Assembly (NCBI GenBank): GCA_905197385.1
Contig: CAJJYO010000006.1
Coordinates: 1 to 18,591, forward strand
Source: an uncultured Collinsella sp.
Lineage (GTDB): Bacteria; Actinomycetota; Coriobacteriia; Coriobacteriales; Coriobacteriaceae
Length of the DNA: 18,591 nt
Direction of reading: 5' to 3'
Shown here: positions 7,081-14,173 of the stretch, piece after piece
How positions within the stretch are numbered: position 1 is the stretch's first letter
How the letters are laid out: each line of letters opens with the position of its first letter
The notes under the pieces: generated by a model
The model's database searches: none
Told to the model about the DNA's origin: nothing
The model's input: only the letters and a program-made list of their open reading frames with translations
Translations under genes and position numbers: made by a program

Positions 7081-7812
7081 ATGGCGATCGGAGCGCGTAA
7101 GCAACCGCTGTACGATCAGCTGGTCGATATTCTGACCGAAAAGATTGACCATGAATATCGCGCCGGTGACATGATTCCTTCCGAGCGCGAACTTTCGGAG
7201 CGCTATGGTCTCTCGCGCACTACGGTACGCCTGGCTCTGCAGGAACTGGAGCGTTTAGGACTGGTGGTTCGGCAGCACGGTCGCGGTACCTTTGTGACCG
7301 ACCGTTCGGCAAAAGCAACCAATCTTATGCAGTCCTACAGCTTTACCGAGCAGATGCGCGCGATGGGTCGAGAACCCGAGACCACGATTCTCGAGTTTTG
7401 CGAGATGGAGGCCGATAAGAATCTGGCCGAGCATATGGGATTGCGCATCGGTGATCGCATTTTTAAGCTCAAGCGCCTTCGCTCTGCCGACAACATGCCC
7501 ATGATGGTCGAACGCAGCTATCTACCGGTTCGTCAATTTCTGTCCCTAAAGCGACCGCTGCTGGAGCGTAAGCCGCTTTACGATGTGATTGAGCAGGACT
7601 TTCAGCAAAAGATTCGCGTGGCCGAAGAGGAGTTCTATGCGAGCATAGCCCGTCCCACCGATGCCCACCTTTTGGGAATTGTCGAGGGCTCGCCTGTGCT
7701 CGATTTGGTCAGGACTACGTATAACGAGTCAAACGAGGTAGTGGAGTACACACTCTCGGTTGCTCGTGCCGATCAGTTTAAATACAAGGTTTACCACCAG
7801 CGCAGTAACTAG
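7081..7812 (+). CDS. GntR-family (HutC/UTRA) regulator of the amino-sugar genes
   Basis: A 243-residue repressor-type protein. Residues 9-75 are the GntR winged helix-turn-helix (LYDQLVDIL...PSERELSERYGLSRTTVRLALQELERLGLV.RQHGRGTFV). Residues about 85-238 are a UTRA ligand domain, with the usual VERSYLPV and YDVIEQDF segments. The NagR/DasR group in this family binds glucosamine-6-phosphate or its acetylated form; here the ligand is likely an amino-sugar 6-phosphate made by the adjacent PTS and NagA (inference). GGGAGGA at 7070-7076 precedes the ATG. The gene stands between PTS and agaS, and a 13-base palindromic word shared by those two promoters is its likely operator. No copy of that word lies before its own start, so autoregulation is not evident. 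Confidence 0.9.
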   Translation: MAIGARKQPLYDQLVDILTEKIDHEYRAGDMIPSERELSERYGLSRTTVRLALQELERLGLVVRQHGRGTFVTDRSAKATNLMQSYSFTEQMRAMGREPETTILEFCEMEADKNLAEHMGLRIGDRIFKLKRLRSADNMPMMVERSYLPVRQFLSLKRPLLERKPLYDVIEQDFQQKIRVAEEEFYASIARPTDAHLLGIVEGSPVLDLVRTTYNESNEVVEYTLSVARADQFKYKVYHQRSN

Positions 7813-7851
7813 TGCTCGCATCGTTTCCATATGGTGATTCTTTGCATTTAA

Positions 7852-7872
7852 CTGGTTACTACCAGATAACCA
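7852..7872. promoter_or_regulatory. Candidate GntR operator of agaS
   Basis: CTGGT-TACT-ACCAG (7852-7865) is a perfect 5-base palindrome, and the wider TGGTT...AACCA (7853-7872) forms a second nested one. It contains the same 13 bases as the PTS upstream site at 3560-3572 and ends 10 bases before the agaS -10 box, so it covers the -35 region, a position suited to repression. Confidence 0.6.
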
Positions 7873-7881
7873 ACCGAAGTG

Positions 7882-7887
7882 TATAAT
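7882..7887 (+). promoter_or_regulatory. agaS -10 box
   Basis: TATAAT is a perfect -10 hexamer 40 bases before the agaS start. The -35 region is poor and is covered by the candidate GntR operator. Confidence 0.6.
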
Positions 7888-7926
7888 TGCACGTCAGAGG
7901 ATTACTTCTAGAGAGAGGTATTAGAA

Positions 7927-9093
7927 ATGTTCGAGAAGAGTGTCGGGGAGCTCACCGAGCTCGGCGCCCAGATCACCACGGCCGAGATTGCTCAGCAGCC
8001 CGAGCTTTGGCGTGATACGCTCAACATCTATCGCGAGAACAAGGAGGCCATCGAGGCCTTCCTGGCCGAGGCTCGCGCTATGGGCGAGGGTCGTCTGTCC
8101 GTTGTCTTCACCGGTGCCGGTACGTCCGACTACGTTGGCGATACCTGCGCCCCGTACCTGCGTCACGCTGGCAACACTGATCTCTACGACTTTAAGCCCA
8201 TCGCCACGACCGACATCGTGAGCGCCCCGCGCGACTTCCTGCGCGCCGAGGATCCCACGCTCGTGGTTTCCTTTGCCCGCTCTGGCAACAGCCCCGAGAG
8301 CCTTGCCGCCGTTGCCGTTGCCAAGGAGCTCGTCCACAACGTCAAGTTCCTCAACATCACCTGCGCTCCCGAGGGCAAGCTTGCCGTCGAGTCTGCCGAT
8401 GATCCCAATGCGCTGACGCTGCTCATTCCGCGCGCCAACGACAAGGGCTTCGCCATGACCGGTTCTTATTCCTGCATGACCCTGCTCTCCACCCTTATTT
8501 TCGACACTGCCTCTGACGAGCAGAAGGCCGAGTGGGTCGAGACGATTGCCAAGATGGGCGAGGAGGTCATCTCCCGTGAGCCCGAGATCGCCGATTACCT
8601 GGCTGGCGATTTCAACCGCGTGACCTACTTGGGTTCTGGCTCCTTCGGTGGCCTTGCTCAGGAGAGCCAGCTCAAGATCCTCGAGCTCGCTCACGGTCTG
8701 GTCGCTACTTCCTACGACACCTCCATGGGCTATCGTCACGGACCTAAGTCCTTCGTCGACGATAAGACGCTCGTCTTCGTGTTCGTCAACAACGACGCCT
8801 ACACCCGTCAGTACGACATCGACATCCTCAACGAGATCGGTGGCGACGAGATCGCTCAGCACACCATCGCCGTTCAGCAGGAAGGTGCCACCGTCTATGA
8901 GGGTGAGTCCTTCACCTTTAAGGGCTACGAGGCACTTCCCGAGGGTTACCTTGCTCTGCCGTTCGTGATGTTTGCCCAGGCTATCAGCCTGCTCAACTCC
9001 GTCCGCGTGGGCAACACGCCCGATACGCCGAGCCCCACCGGCACGGTCAACCGCGTGGTTAAGGGCGTGACGATTCACCCCTTCACCGTTTAA
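7927..9093 (+). CDS. agaS: AgaS-type amino-sugar-6-phosphate deaminase/isomerase (two SIS domains)
   Basis: A 388-residue cytoplasmic enzyme expected to convert galactosamine-6-phosphate to tagatose-6-phosphate and ammonia. The AgaS hallmark TTAEIAQQPELW is at residues 17-28. The first SIS domain shows FTGAGTSDYVGD (61-72) and SFARSGNSPES (115-125) for sugar-phosphate binding; the second shows YLGSGSFGGLAQE and SMGYRHGPKSF. Length is close to E. coli AgaS. It has its own -10 box and candidate operator, GAGAGG at 7912-7917 as ribosome site, and its own terminator, so it is a single-gene unit. With the PTS, NagA-type deacetylase and LacC-type kinase nearby, a role in N-acetylgalactosamine breakdown is well supported; a glucosamine-phosphate role is the alternative. 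Confidence 0.92.
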   Translation: MFEKSVGELTELGAQITTAEIAQQPELWRDTLNIYRENKEAIEAFLAEARAMGEGRLSVVFTGAGTSDYVGDTCAPYLRHAGNTDLYDFKPIATTDIVSAPRDFLRAEDPTLVVSFARSGNSPESLAAVAVAKELVHNVKFLNITCAPEGKLAVESADDPNALTLLIPRANDKGFAMTGSYSCMTLLSTLIFDTASDEQKAEWVETIAKMGEEVISREPEIADYLAGDFNRVTYLGSGSFGGLAQESQLKILELAHGLVATSYDTSMGYRHGPKSFVDDKTLVFVFVNNDAYTRQYDIDILNEIGGDEIAQHTIAVQQEGATVYEGESFTFKGYEALPEGYLALPFVMFAQAISLLNSVRVGNTPDTPSPTGTVNRVVKGVTIHPFTV

Positions 9094-9111
9094 TCGCGTC
9101 CCCCTGTAAGG

Positions 9112-9148
9112 GCGCCCGTCCGCTCATAACGGCGGGCGGGCGCTTTTT
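9112..9148 (+). terminator. Terminator of agaS
   Basis: gcgcccgtccgc pairs with gcgggcgggcgc (one wobble) around an 8-base loop and runs straight into five Ts. Strong intrinsic terminator. Confidence 0.88.
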
Positions 9149-9210
9149 GTTTTACGTGAGCTGGGTATAAGCATTACCACAGTCAACTGCTTTAGAAGCG
9201 AGGAGTGCAT

Positions 9211-10380
9211 ATGAGCACGTACGCAATTAAGGCTGACAAGTTCTTCTTGCCGGCAGGCCCGCAACTGGGCGGCTATCTTATGGTCGAGGATGGCGTTTTT
9301 GGCGCCTGGCAGGCCGACGAGCCCTCTTGCGAGATTAAGGACTACACGGGATCGTGGATCGCACCGGGTATGGTCGATACTCACATCCATGGCTTCTACA
9401 ACCACTCAACTACCGATAACGATCCCGAGGGCATCGATATCAGCTCAACCGAGCTCGCCCGTCGCGGTACCACCAGCTGGCTGCCCACGACGTTCACCGA
9501 TGGCGTCGAACAGATCAAGGACGCCTGCGCTGCTATCGCCAAGGCGGACGAGGGCCGCGGCCCCGACTTCTGCGGTGCCCGCATTCAGGGCATCTACTTG
9601 GAGGGCCCCTTCTTTACCATGAAGCACGTGGGCGCGCAGAACCCCGCTTACCTGATTGACCCCTCCGAGGAGGTTTTCGACCAGTGGCAGGAGGCTGCGG
9701 GCGGTCGCATCGTTAAGAGCGCCATGGCCGCCGAGCGCGACGGTGCTGCTGCTTATGCGGCTGCTCTGAACGCCAAGGGCGTGGTGACCAGCATCGGTCA
9801 CTCCGACGCCACCTACGATGAGTGCATCGCCGCTATCAATGCCGGTGCCAGCTGCTTTACGCATACCTATAACGGCCAGCGCGGTCTGCATCACCGTGAG
9901 CCCGGTGTCGTGGGTGCTGCCATGTCCACGCCCGAGACCTACGCCGAGATCATCTGTGACGGCAAGCACGTAAACCCTGCCGCCATCAAGGCACTGCTGC
10001 AGGCAAAGGGCTGGCAGCACACGGTGCTCATCACCGACTGCCTGGGCTGCGGCGGCATGCCCGAGGGCAGCTACACCAGTGGTGGCATGGACGTCATCAT
10101 GAAGGACAACCTGTGCTGGCTCGCCGACGGCAAAAGCATTGCCGGCTCGGTGCTCACGCTTGCCCAGGGCGTCAAGAACATTGTCGATTGGGGCATCGCC
10201 AGCGCTGATATCGCCATTCGCATGGCAACCGAGGTGCCGGCTCGCTCTGCGCACATCGAGGATAAGTGCGGCAGCATCATGCCGGGTCGCGACGCCGACT
10301 TTGTCGTGTTCGACCATGAGCTCACCCTCGTCGAGACGTATGTTGGCGGCCAGAGCGTCGGCAACGCCTTTACCGATTAA
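9211..10380 (+). CDS. nagA: N-acetyl-amino-sugar-6-phosphate deacetylase (NagA family)
   Basis: A 389-residue amidohydrolase removing acetate from N-acetylglucosamine- or N-acetylgalactosamine-6-phosphate. Metal and catalytic residues are all visible: DTHIHG (His58, His60), LEGPF (Glu131), GHSDATY (His197), THTYNG (His218) and the catalytic Asp276 in LITDCLG. The tail MPGRDADFVVF...VETYVGG is typical. I prefer the ATG at 9211 over the GTG at 9205, as GCGAGGAG at 9197-9204 is correctly spaced for it. It follows the agaS terminator and ends before a convergent flavodoxin gene. Context points to the galactosamine series (an AgaA role). A 43-residue relic at 13110-13238 matches its C-terminus at 31 of 43 positions, showing a second copy once existed. 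Confidence 0.92.
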   Translation: MSTYAIKADKFFLPAGPQLGGYLMVEDGVFGAWQADEPSCEIKDYTGSWIAPGMVDTHIHGFYNHSTTDNDPEGIDISSTELARRGTTSWLPTTFTDGVEQIKDACAAIAKADEGRGPDFCGARIQGIYLEGPFFTMKHVGAQNPAYLIDPSEEVFDQWQEAAGGRIVKSAMAAERDGAAAYAAALNAKGVVTSIGHSDATYDECIAAINAGASCFTHTYNGQRGLHHREPGVVGAAMSTPETYAEIICDGKHVNPAAIKALLQAKGWQHTVLITDCLGCGGMPEGSYTSGGMDVIMKDNLCWLADGKSIAGSVLTLAQGVKNIVDWGIASADIAIRMATEVPARSAHIEDKCGSIMPGRDADFVVFDHELTLVETYVGGQSVGNAFTD

Positions 10381-10386
10381 CGATAG

Positions 10387-10424
10387 AAAAAGACGGCGGG
10401 CCCGAATCTGCTCGGACCCGTCGT
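10387..10424 (-). terminator. Terminator of the flavodoxin gene (possibly bidirectional)
   Basis: acggcgggcccga pairs imperfectly with tcggacccgtcgt. On the minus strand the stem is followed by TTTTT (10391-10387), so it ends the flavodoxin transcript. nagA converges on it with no T tract on its own strand. Confidence 0.75.
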
Positions 10425-10455
10425 ATGGGTTAAACGCTCAAAAGCACCTTAACAG

Positions 10456-11040
10456 TTACAGCTTGTTAACGATCTTCTTTGCCGTGCGCTTGACGCCGGC
10501 CACAAGACCCCCCGCGGGATGCTCCTTTTCGTATGCTAGACGCTTCTCGCGCTTGGCGTACTCTTCGACGATGATGTCGCCATACTCGTCTTCGATCTTG
10601 TCGAAGAAGTCGACGGCGCCCTTAATTTCCTCAGCGGTCGGGTGTCCCTTCTGGACGCCGCCGGTGAGTTTGAACGGCCCCCACGTATCAAAGCCGGGAC
10701 AGCCGTAGACGCCCATAAAGATGGCCTGCCTCATGCGGCAGATGCCATCGATATCCTTGCCGTACCACTTGTTTTTGCCACCGTAGGTCATAAGGCCAAA
10801 CACCTTGTCCTGCGGCTGCAGCACGTTCGTGAGCACGCGTGCCATGTCCTTGTCGATCTCGGAGTAATAGATGCCCGTGGCGACACCGATCAGATGGTAT
10901 TCGTGCAGGTCGGGGTACTCGTTTTTACCGAGTGACTTCACGTCGAGGGTATCGATCTCGGGGTGCGCCTCGACGATGGCGTCCACGAGCTTTTTCGTAT
11001 TGCCGTGGTGGTGTGAGGCATAAAGGATGATGGTTCGCAT
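10456..11040 (-). CDS. Flavodoxin-family protein
   Basis: A 194-residue protein with a flavodoxin-like FMN-binding start, IILYASHHHGNTKKLVDAI; the phosphate loop has HHHGNT (residues 10-15) in place of the common S-x-TGNT. GIYYSEIDKDM and LMTYGGKNKWYG correspond to the loops that flank the flavin ring. The last 35 residues form a basic extension (KREKRLAYEKEHP..VKRTAKKIVNKL) beyond the ordinary domain. It probably acts as an electron carrier or small flavin reductase in the cytoplasm; the partner is unknown. The start at 11040 is supported by GAAAGG on the minus strand at 11053-11048; a far longer frame beginning at 11628 overlaps the opposite gene and is rejected. It lies against the direction of the sugar genes and has its own terminator. 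Confidence 0.82.
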   Translation of the reverse strand: MRTIILYASHHHGNTKKLVDAIVEAHPEIDTLDVKSLGKNEYPDLHEYHLIGVATGIYYSEIDKDMARVLTNVLQPQDKVFGLMTYGGKNKWYGKDIDGICRMRQAIFMGVYGCPGFDTWGPFKLTGGVQKGHPTAEEIKGAVDFFDKIEDEYGDIIVEEYAKREKRLAYEKEHPAGGLVAGVKRTAKKIVNKL

Positions 11041-11196
11041 AAGAAGGCCTTTCAGCTGTAATTGCATCAATGTCTGTATGGTACCCCGTTGCATGGCTGG
11101 GAAACCGGACGCATCGATGAACGTGCGGGTTTGTCCTTTGGTCAGGGCCGAGACGGGTTCTTGCGAGCAAAAAGCAGTTGTTCGAAAGGATGGACA

Positions 11197-12078
11197 ATGG
11201 AATACGCTCTCTCCAACGATTCGATTTCTATCAAGGTCTCCACGGCCGGTGGTTCGTTTACCTCGATTGAGGCTGGAGGTCGCGAGTACTTGTGGCAGGG
11301 CGATCCCGCCGTGTGGTCCGGCCAGGCACCGATTTGCTTCCCGATTTGCGGAGGTTTGCGCGATAACAGCGCCATGACGTTTGCCGGACATCATGTGAAG
11401 CTCGCCCGCCATGGGTTTGCGCGCAAACAGGAGTGGAAGCTGCTGAGCCAGAGCGAGAACGAGCTGGCTATGTGCCTGGCATCCGAGGATAACGCCGCGC
11501 TGCTGAGCGATTATCCGTATCCGTTTAAACTTGTCGCCCGCTATACGCTCGAGGACGCCGCCGTGCGTGTCTCCTATGAGGTTACCAACGAGGGCACCGA
11601 GGACATGCCTTTCTTTATCGGTGGACACCCCGGCTTTAGGTGTCCGCTCGACGAGGGCGAGGCCTATACGGACTACGAGTTGCGTTTTGAGAAAGACGAG
11701 GCTGCGGAGCTCTGCACCGCCGTTCCCTCGACCGGATTGATTGACGTGACCAACCGCTCCAAGAACCCCATGGTGGGAAAGACGCTGCCTCTGTCACATG
11801 AGCTCTTCGATTTTGCGGAGACCATCTTTGACGTGCTCGAGAGCCGTCAGGTCACGCTTTCCAAAAAGAGCGAGGACAAGGGCGTTCGCCTGAGCTTTGA
11901 GGGCTTCCCGTACCTCATTGTGTGGGGCAAGCCCGAGGGTGATTTTGTGGCAGTTGAACCCTGGGGCGGCCTCTCGACCTGTTCCGATGAGGATGACGTG
12001 CTTGAGCACAAGCGCGGCTGCCTTATCGCCAAGCCCAAAGAAACCATCGTGCGCTCGTTCACAATCGAGATTCTGTAA
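11197..12078 (+). CDS. Aldose 1-epimerase family protein, LacX-like
   Basis: A 293-residue beta-sandwich sugar epimerase. Visible active-site segments are RHGFARKQEW (residues 71-80), GGHPGFRCP with His144, and AVEPWGG with Glu254 as the likely catalytic base. The overall pattern (FPICGGLRD, GHPGF, EPW) is that of LacX and YeaD-like proteins rather than classical GalM. It would interconvert anomers of a hexose or hexose-6-phosphate. It stands 59 bases before the LacC-type kinase, reproducing the association of LacX with tagatose-6-phosphate genes in lactococci, and the two are probably co-transcribed. GAAAGGA at 11184-11190 sets the start; in-frame codons upstream of it lack a ribosome site. 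Confidence 0.87.
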   Translation: MEYALSNDSISIKVSTAGGSFTSIEAGGREYLWQGDPAVWSGQAPICFPICGGLRDNSAMTFAGHHVKLARHGFARKQEWKLLSQSENELAMCLASEDNAALLSDYPYPFKLVARYTLEDAAVRVSYEVTNEGTEDMPFFIGGHPGFRCPLDEGEAYTDYELRFEKDEAAELCTAVPSTGLIDVTNRSKNPMVGKTLPLSHELFDFAETIFDVLESRQVTLSKKSEDKGVRLSFEGFPYLIVWGKPEGDFVAVEPWGGLSTCSDEDDVLEHKRGCLIAKPKETIVRSFTIEIL

Positions 12079-12137
12079 TTCCGTTTTGTCGACTCGTATC
12101 GCGAGGCACAAGGAGCCTGCGAGATAAGGAGCTAGAA

Positions 12138-13073
12138 ATGATCCTCACCGTTACGATGAACCCGTCCGTCGATACGCGCTATCAGCTCGATGAGCTCATT
12201 ATCGACGACGTCAACCGCGTGACGCCCGAAAAGACCGCCGGCGGTAAGGGCCTCAACGTGGCCCGCGTCCTGGGCCAGCTGGGCGACGATGTCGTGGCAA
12301 CCGGCCTGCTTGGTGGTCATATGGGCGCCTATATGGCCGAGCTCATGGATGCCAACGGCATTAAGAATGATTTTGTGCCCATCAAGGGCGAGACTCGCAT
12401 CTGTCTCAATATCCTTCATGCTGGCAACCAGACCGAGTTGCTCGAGAGCGGCCCGACGATTGCCCCCGAGGAACTCGATGCCTTTACCGCCAAGTTCGCC
12501 GAGCTTGCGAGCAAGGCCGATGTCGTTACCATCTCGGGTTCGCTGCCCCGCGGCGTCGAGGCGGACTACTACGCCAAGATCACGGGCATTGCAGAGAACG
12601 CCGGCGCCAAGGTGCTGCTCGATACCTCGGGCGCCTCGCTCGAGGCTGCGCTCAAGTCCGAGGTCAAGCCTGAGCTGGTTAAGCCTAACCTGACCGAAAT
12701 TAACGGCCTTCTGGGCACGAGCTTTACCACCGACGATGTGGACGAGCTCCGTTCCGCGCTCGCCTCTGACGCCCGCTTCTCCGATATCCCCTGGGTCGTC
12801 GTATCCATGGGCGCTGCCGGCTCAGTTGGCTTCCACAATGGCCGTGCGTTCCGCGCCAAGACCCCCGATATCCCCGCCGTTAACGCTACGGGCTCTGGTG
12901 ACTCCACTATCGCTGGCTTCGCGCATGCCATTGCTGCTGGCGCGGACGACGAGACGGTGCTGCGTACCGCCAACACCTGCGGCAAGCTCAATGCCATGGA
13001 TCCTATGACTGGCCACTTGGTCATGGATCGTTGGGACGAGGTCTACAACGGCGTTGTCGTGACCGAGCTGTAG
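12138..13073 (+). CDS. lacC: Tagatose-6-phosphate kinase (LacC-type PfkB kinase)
   Basis: A 311-residue PfkB-family sugar kinase. It has the N-terminal MNPSVDTRY and AGGKGLNVARVL (34-45) motifs, LVKPNLTEI in the middle, and the catalytic TGSGDSTIAGF with Asp255. The end, TCGKLNAMDPMTGH, is LacC-like. It would phosphorylate tagatose-6-phosphate to the 1,6-bisphosphate with ATP; 1-phosphofructokinase is the nearest alternative, but neighbouring agaS and the LacX-like gene favour tagatose. AAGGAG lies at 12126-12131, preceded by a small imperfect hairpin (tcgcgaggc/gcctgcga). No tagatose-bisphosphate aldolase follows; the next sequence is a nagA relic, read in the same frame after this gene's TAG stop, so the locus has been rearranged here. 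Confidence 0.87.
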   Translation: MILTVTMNPSVDTRYQLDELIIDDVNRVTPEKTAGGKGLNVARVLGQLGDDVVATGLLGGHMGAYMAELMDANGIKNDFVPIKGETRICLNILHAGNQTELLESGPTIAPEELDAFTAKFAELASKADVVTISGSLPRGVEADYYAKITGIAENAGAKVLLDTSGASLEAALKSEVKPELVKPNLTEINGLLGTSFTTDDVDELRSALASDARFSDIPWVVVSMGAAGSVGFHNGRAFRAKTPDIPAVNATGSGDSTIAGFAHAIAAGADDETVLRTANTCGKLNAMDPMTGHLVMDRWDEVYNGVVVTEL

Positions 13074-13103
13074 GAGCTTGTGCTGCGGCCCCGTCATCGC
13101 TTG

Positions 13104-13238
13104 CTAGCTCATGTCGACGACAAGTGCAGTAGCATTATGCCGGGGCACGACTCCGACTTTGTCGTGTTCAGTCCCGACCTTACCCTGGTCGAGACGTATG
13201 TGGGCGGCAACAGCTTTGGTAATGCGTTTGCCGAGTAG
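13104..13238 (+). pseudogene. Remnant of a second nagA (C-terminal 43 residues only)
   Basis: Reading from about 13107 to the TAG at 13236-13238 gives AHVDDKCSSIMPGHDSDFVV followed by a segment ending VETYVGGNSFGNAFAE. By hand alignment this matches the C-terminus of the intact NagA-type protein at 31 of 43 positions with no gaps, and ends at the equivalent residue. No start codon, ribosome site or N-terminal nine-tenths of the enzyme is present. It lies between lacC and the yhcH-like gene. Many changes are conservative, so it decayed from a paralogue or a related gene rather than from a recent copy. Confidence 0.85.
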
Positions 13239-13270
13239 CCGCCAAGGAAACGATCCGAGAGGGGATTTAG

Positions 13271-13744
13271 ATGATTTACGGTGCACTGGGTGATATCGAG
13301 GAGTACCGCGGAATGCTCAAGGGCCTCGACGTGCTGATCGACTGGCTCGAGGAGAACGATCCGGCGGAGCTCGAGGTCGGCAGCCATCCGATTCTGGGCG
13401 ACAAGGTCTATGCAAACGTCATGGCTCCCACGACGCGTCCTGAGGCCGAGGCTCACTATGAGACGCATCAGCGCTATCATGATCTGCAGATCGACGTCGA
13501 GGGCCGCGAGGCCTTTAAGGTCGCTACGGGTAGCCTGACACTGGTCCAGGAGTTTGACGAGAAGGACGACTACGATCTGGTCGATTCCGACGCTTCGATC
13601 GCCGGCGATCTTGCTGACGATAAGTTTGCGCTGTTTGTTGCCGGCGAGCCTCATATGCCCACGCTCGAGTTCCCGGGCGATGGCGCGCAGCCGGTCAAGA
13701 AGATCTGCTTTAAGCTGCTTGCAGATGCTTACTGGGAAGAGTAA
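13271..13744 (+). CDS. YhcH/YjgK/YiaL (EbgC-like, DUF386) family protein
   Basis: A 157-residue cupin-type protein. The family pattern HYETHQRYHDLQIDVEGRE (residues 62-80) supplies Glu64, His66, His70 and Asp71, and GEPHMP supplies His128; these correspond to the metal or sugar site of the family. Members include EbgC of the evolved beta-galactosidase and NanQ, described as a sialic-acid anomerase, so an accessory epimerase or mutarotase role on a liberated sugar is plausible. GAGAGGGGAT at 13257-13266 precedes the ATG. It is the last plus-strand gene of the sugar locus before a large hairpin. Length is normal. The substrate is undetermined. Confidence 0.85.
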   Translation: MIYGALGDIEEYRGMLKGLDVLIDWLEENDPAELEVGSHPILGDKVYANVMAPTTRPEAEAHYETHQRYHDLQIDVEGREAFKVATGSLTLVQEFDEKDDYDLVDSDASIAGDLADDKFALFVAGEPHMPTLEFPGDGAQPVKKICFKLLADAYWEE

Positions 13745-13790
13745 CGAACTGCTCGTGAGCTAGCGTGGTTCCCCTTGGGGAGCGCGTTTG

Positions 13791-13836
13791 AGCCCCGCTG
13801 ATCGCGATTCCTTTGGGGATTGAGGTTGGCGGGGCT
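13791..13836 (+). terminator. Probable terminator after the YhcH-family gene
   Basis: agccccgc pairs with gcggggct, followed by tgttgtt. The loop is long (30 bases) and holds a further weak stem, so the structure is less convincing than the others in the window. Confidence 0.5.
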
Positions 13837-13906
13837 TGTTGTTGAGTAGGGGAGTTACCAGCGGCGTTGTGCTTGGGCTGGCGGATGTGCGCCTGAAATC
13901 GGTAAC

Positions 13907-13929
13907 AAAAAAGCCGCCCGAAGGCGGCT
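13907..13929 (-). terminator. Terminator of the tRNA-Thr gene
   Basis: On the minus strand agccgcc-ttcg-ggcggct, a 7-bp stem with a UUCG tetraloop, runs into six Ts. It begins 12 bases downstream of the tRNA 3' end. Confidence 0.9.
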
Positions 13930-13940
13930 ATCTTGAACAA

Positions 13941-14016
13941 TGGAGCCAGCGACCGGGCTCGAACCGGTGACCCCCGCTTTACGAGAGCGGTGCTCTACCA
14001 ACTGAGCTACGCTGGC
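13941..14016 (-). tRNA. tRNA-Thr (anticodon CGT)
   Basis: A 76-base cloverleaf including an encoded CCA. The acceptor stem is GCCAGCG/CGCTGGC with discriminator T; the D arm has GTAGCTCAGTTGGTAGAGC; the anticodon stem CCGCT/AGCGG holds the loop CTCGTAA, giving anticodon CGT; the T arm is ACCGG-TTCGAGC-CCGGT. It reads ACG codons. A terminator follows, so it is a single-gene unit. tRNA genes are common integration points, and an odd orphan EIIB and a repeat element lie just upstream of it. Confidence 0.96.
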
Positions 14017-14173
14017 GGCCATGTGGCGACGCAACTGAGGCGTCAACGGCTGTCTATGATACGGGACATCGCACATCCGCGCAAGGGTTCTGACGGCTTT
14101 TCTCACTTTAAATGCACTAATATTGGAGACGCGATATCTTGCTCTTACGGGTCTCAAACAGAATGGGGCTGCC

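Noticed and set aside
7921..9078. 385-codon minus-strand frame opposite agaS
   Set aside because: Shadow of agaS, rich in Gly/Val/Asp/His typical of antisense translation, with no ribosome site or family match.
11041..11628. Upstream extension of the flavodoxin frame to 390 codons
   Set aside because: The added part overlaps the LacX-like gene on the other strand; the internal ATG at 11040 has a good ribosome site and begins the flavodoxin fold.
13941..14016. tRNA-Thr as an attachment site for an integrated island
   Set aside because: No integrase and no repeated tRNA 3' end can be seen in the window, so integration is not supported.
14123..14173. TTG-initiated extension of the EIIB-like gene
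   Set aside because: The ATG at 14174 aligns residue for residue with the start of the operon EIIB.
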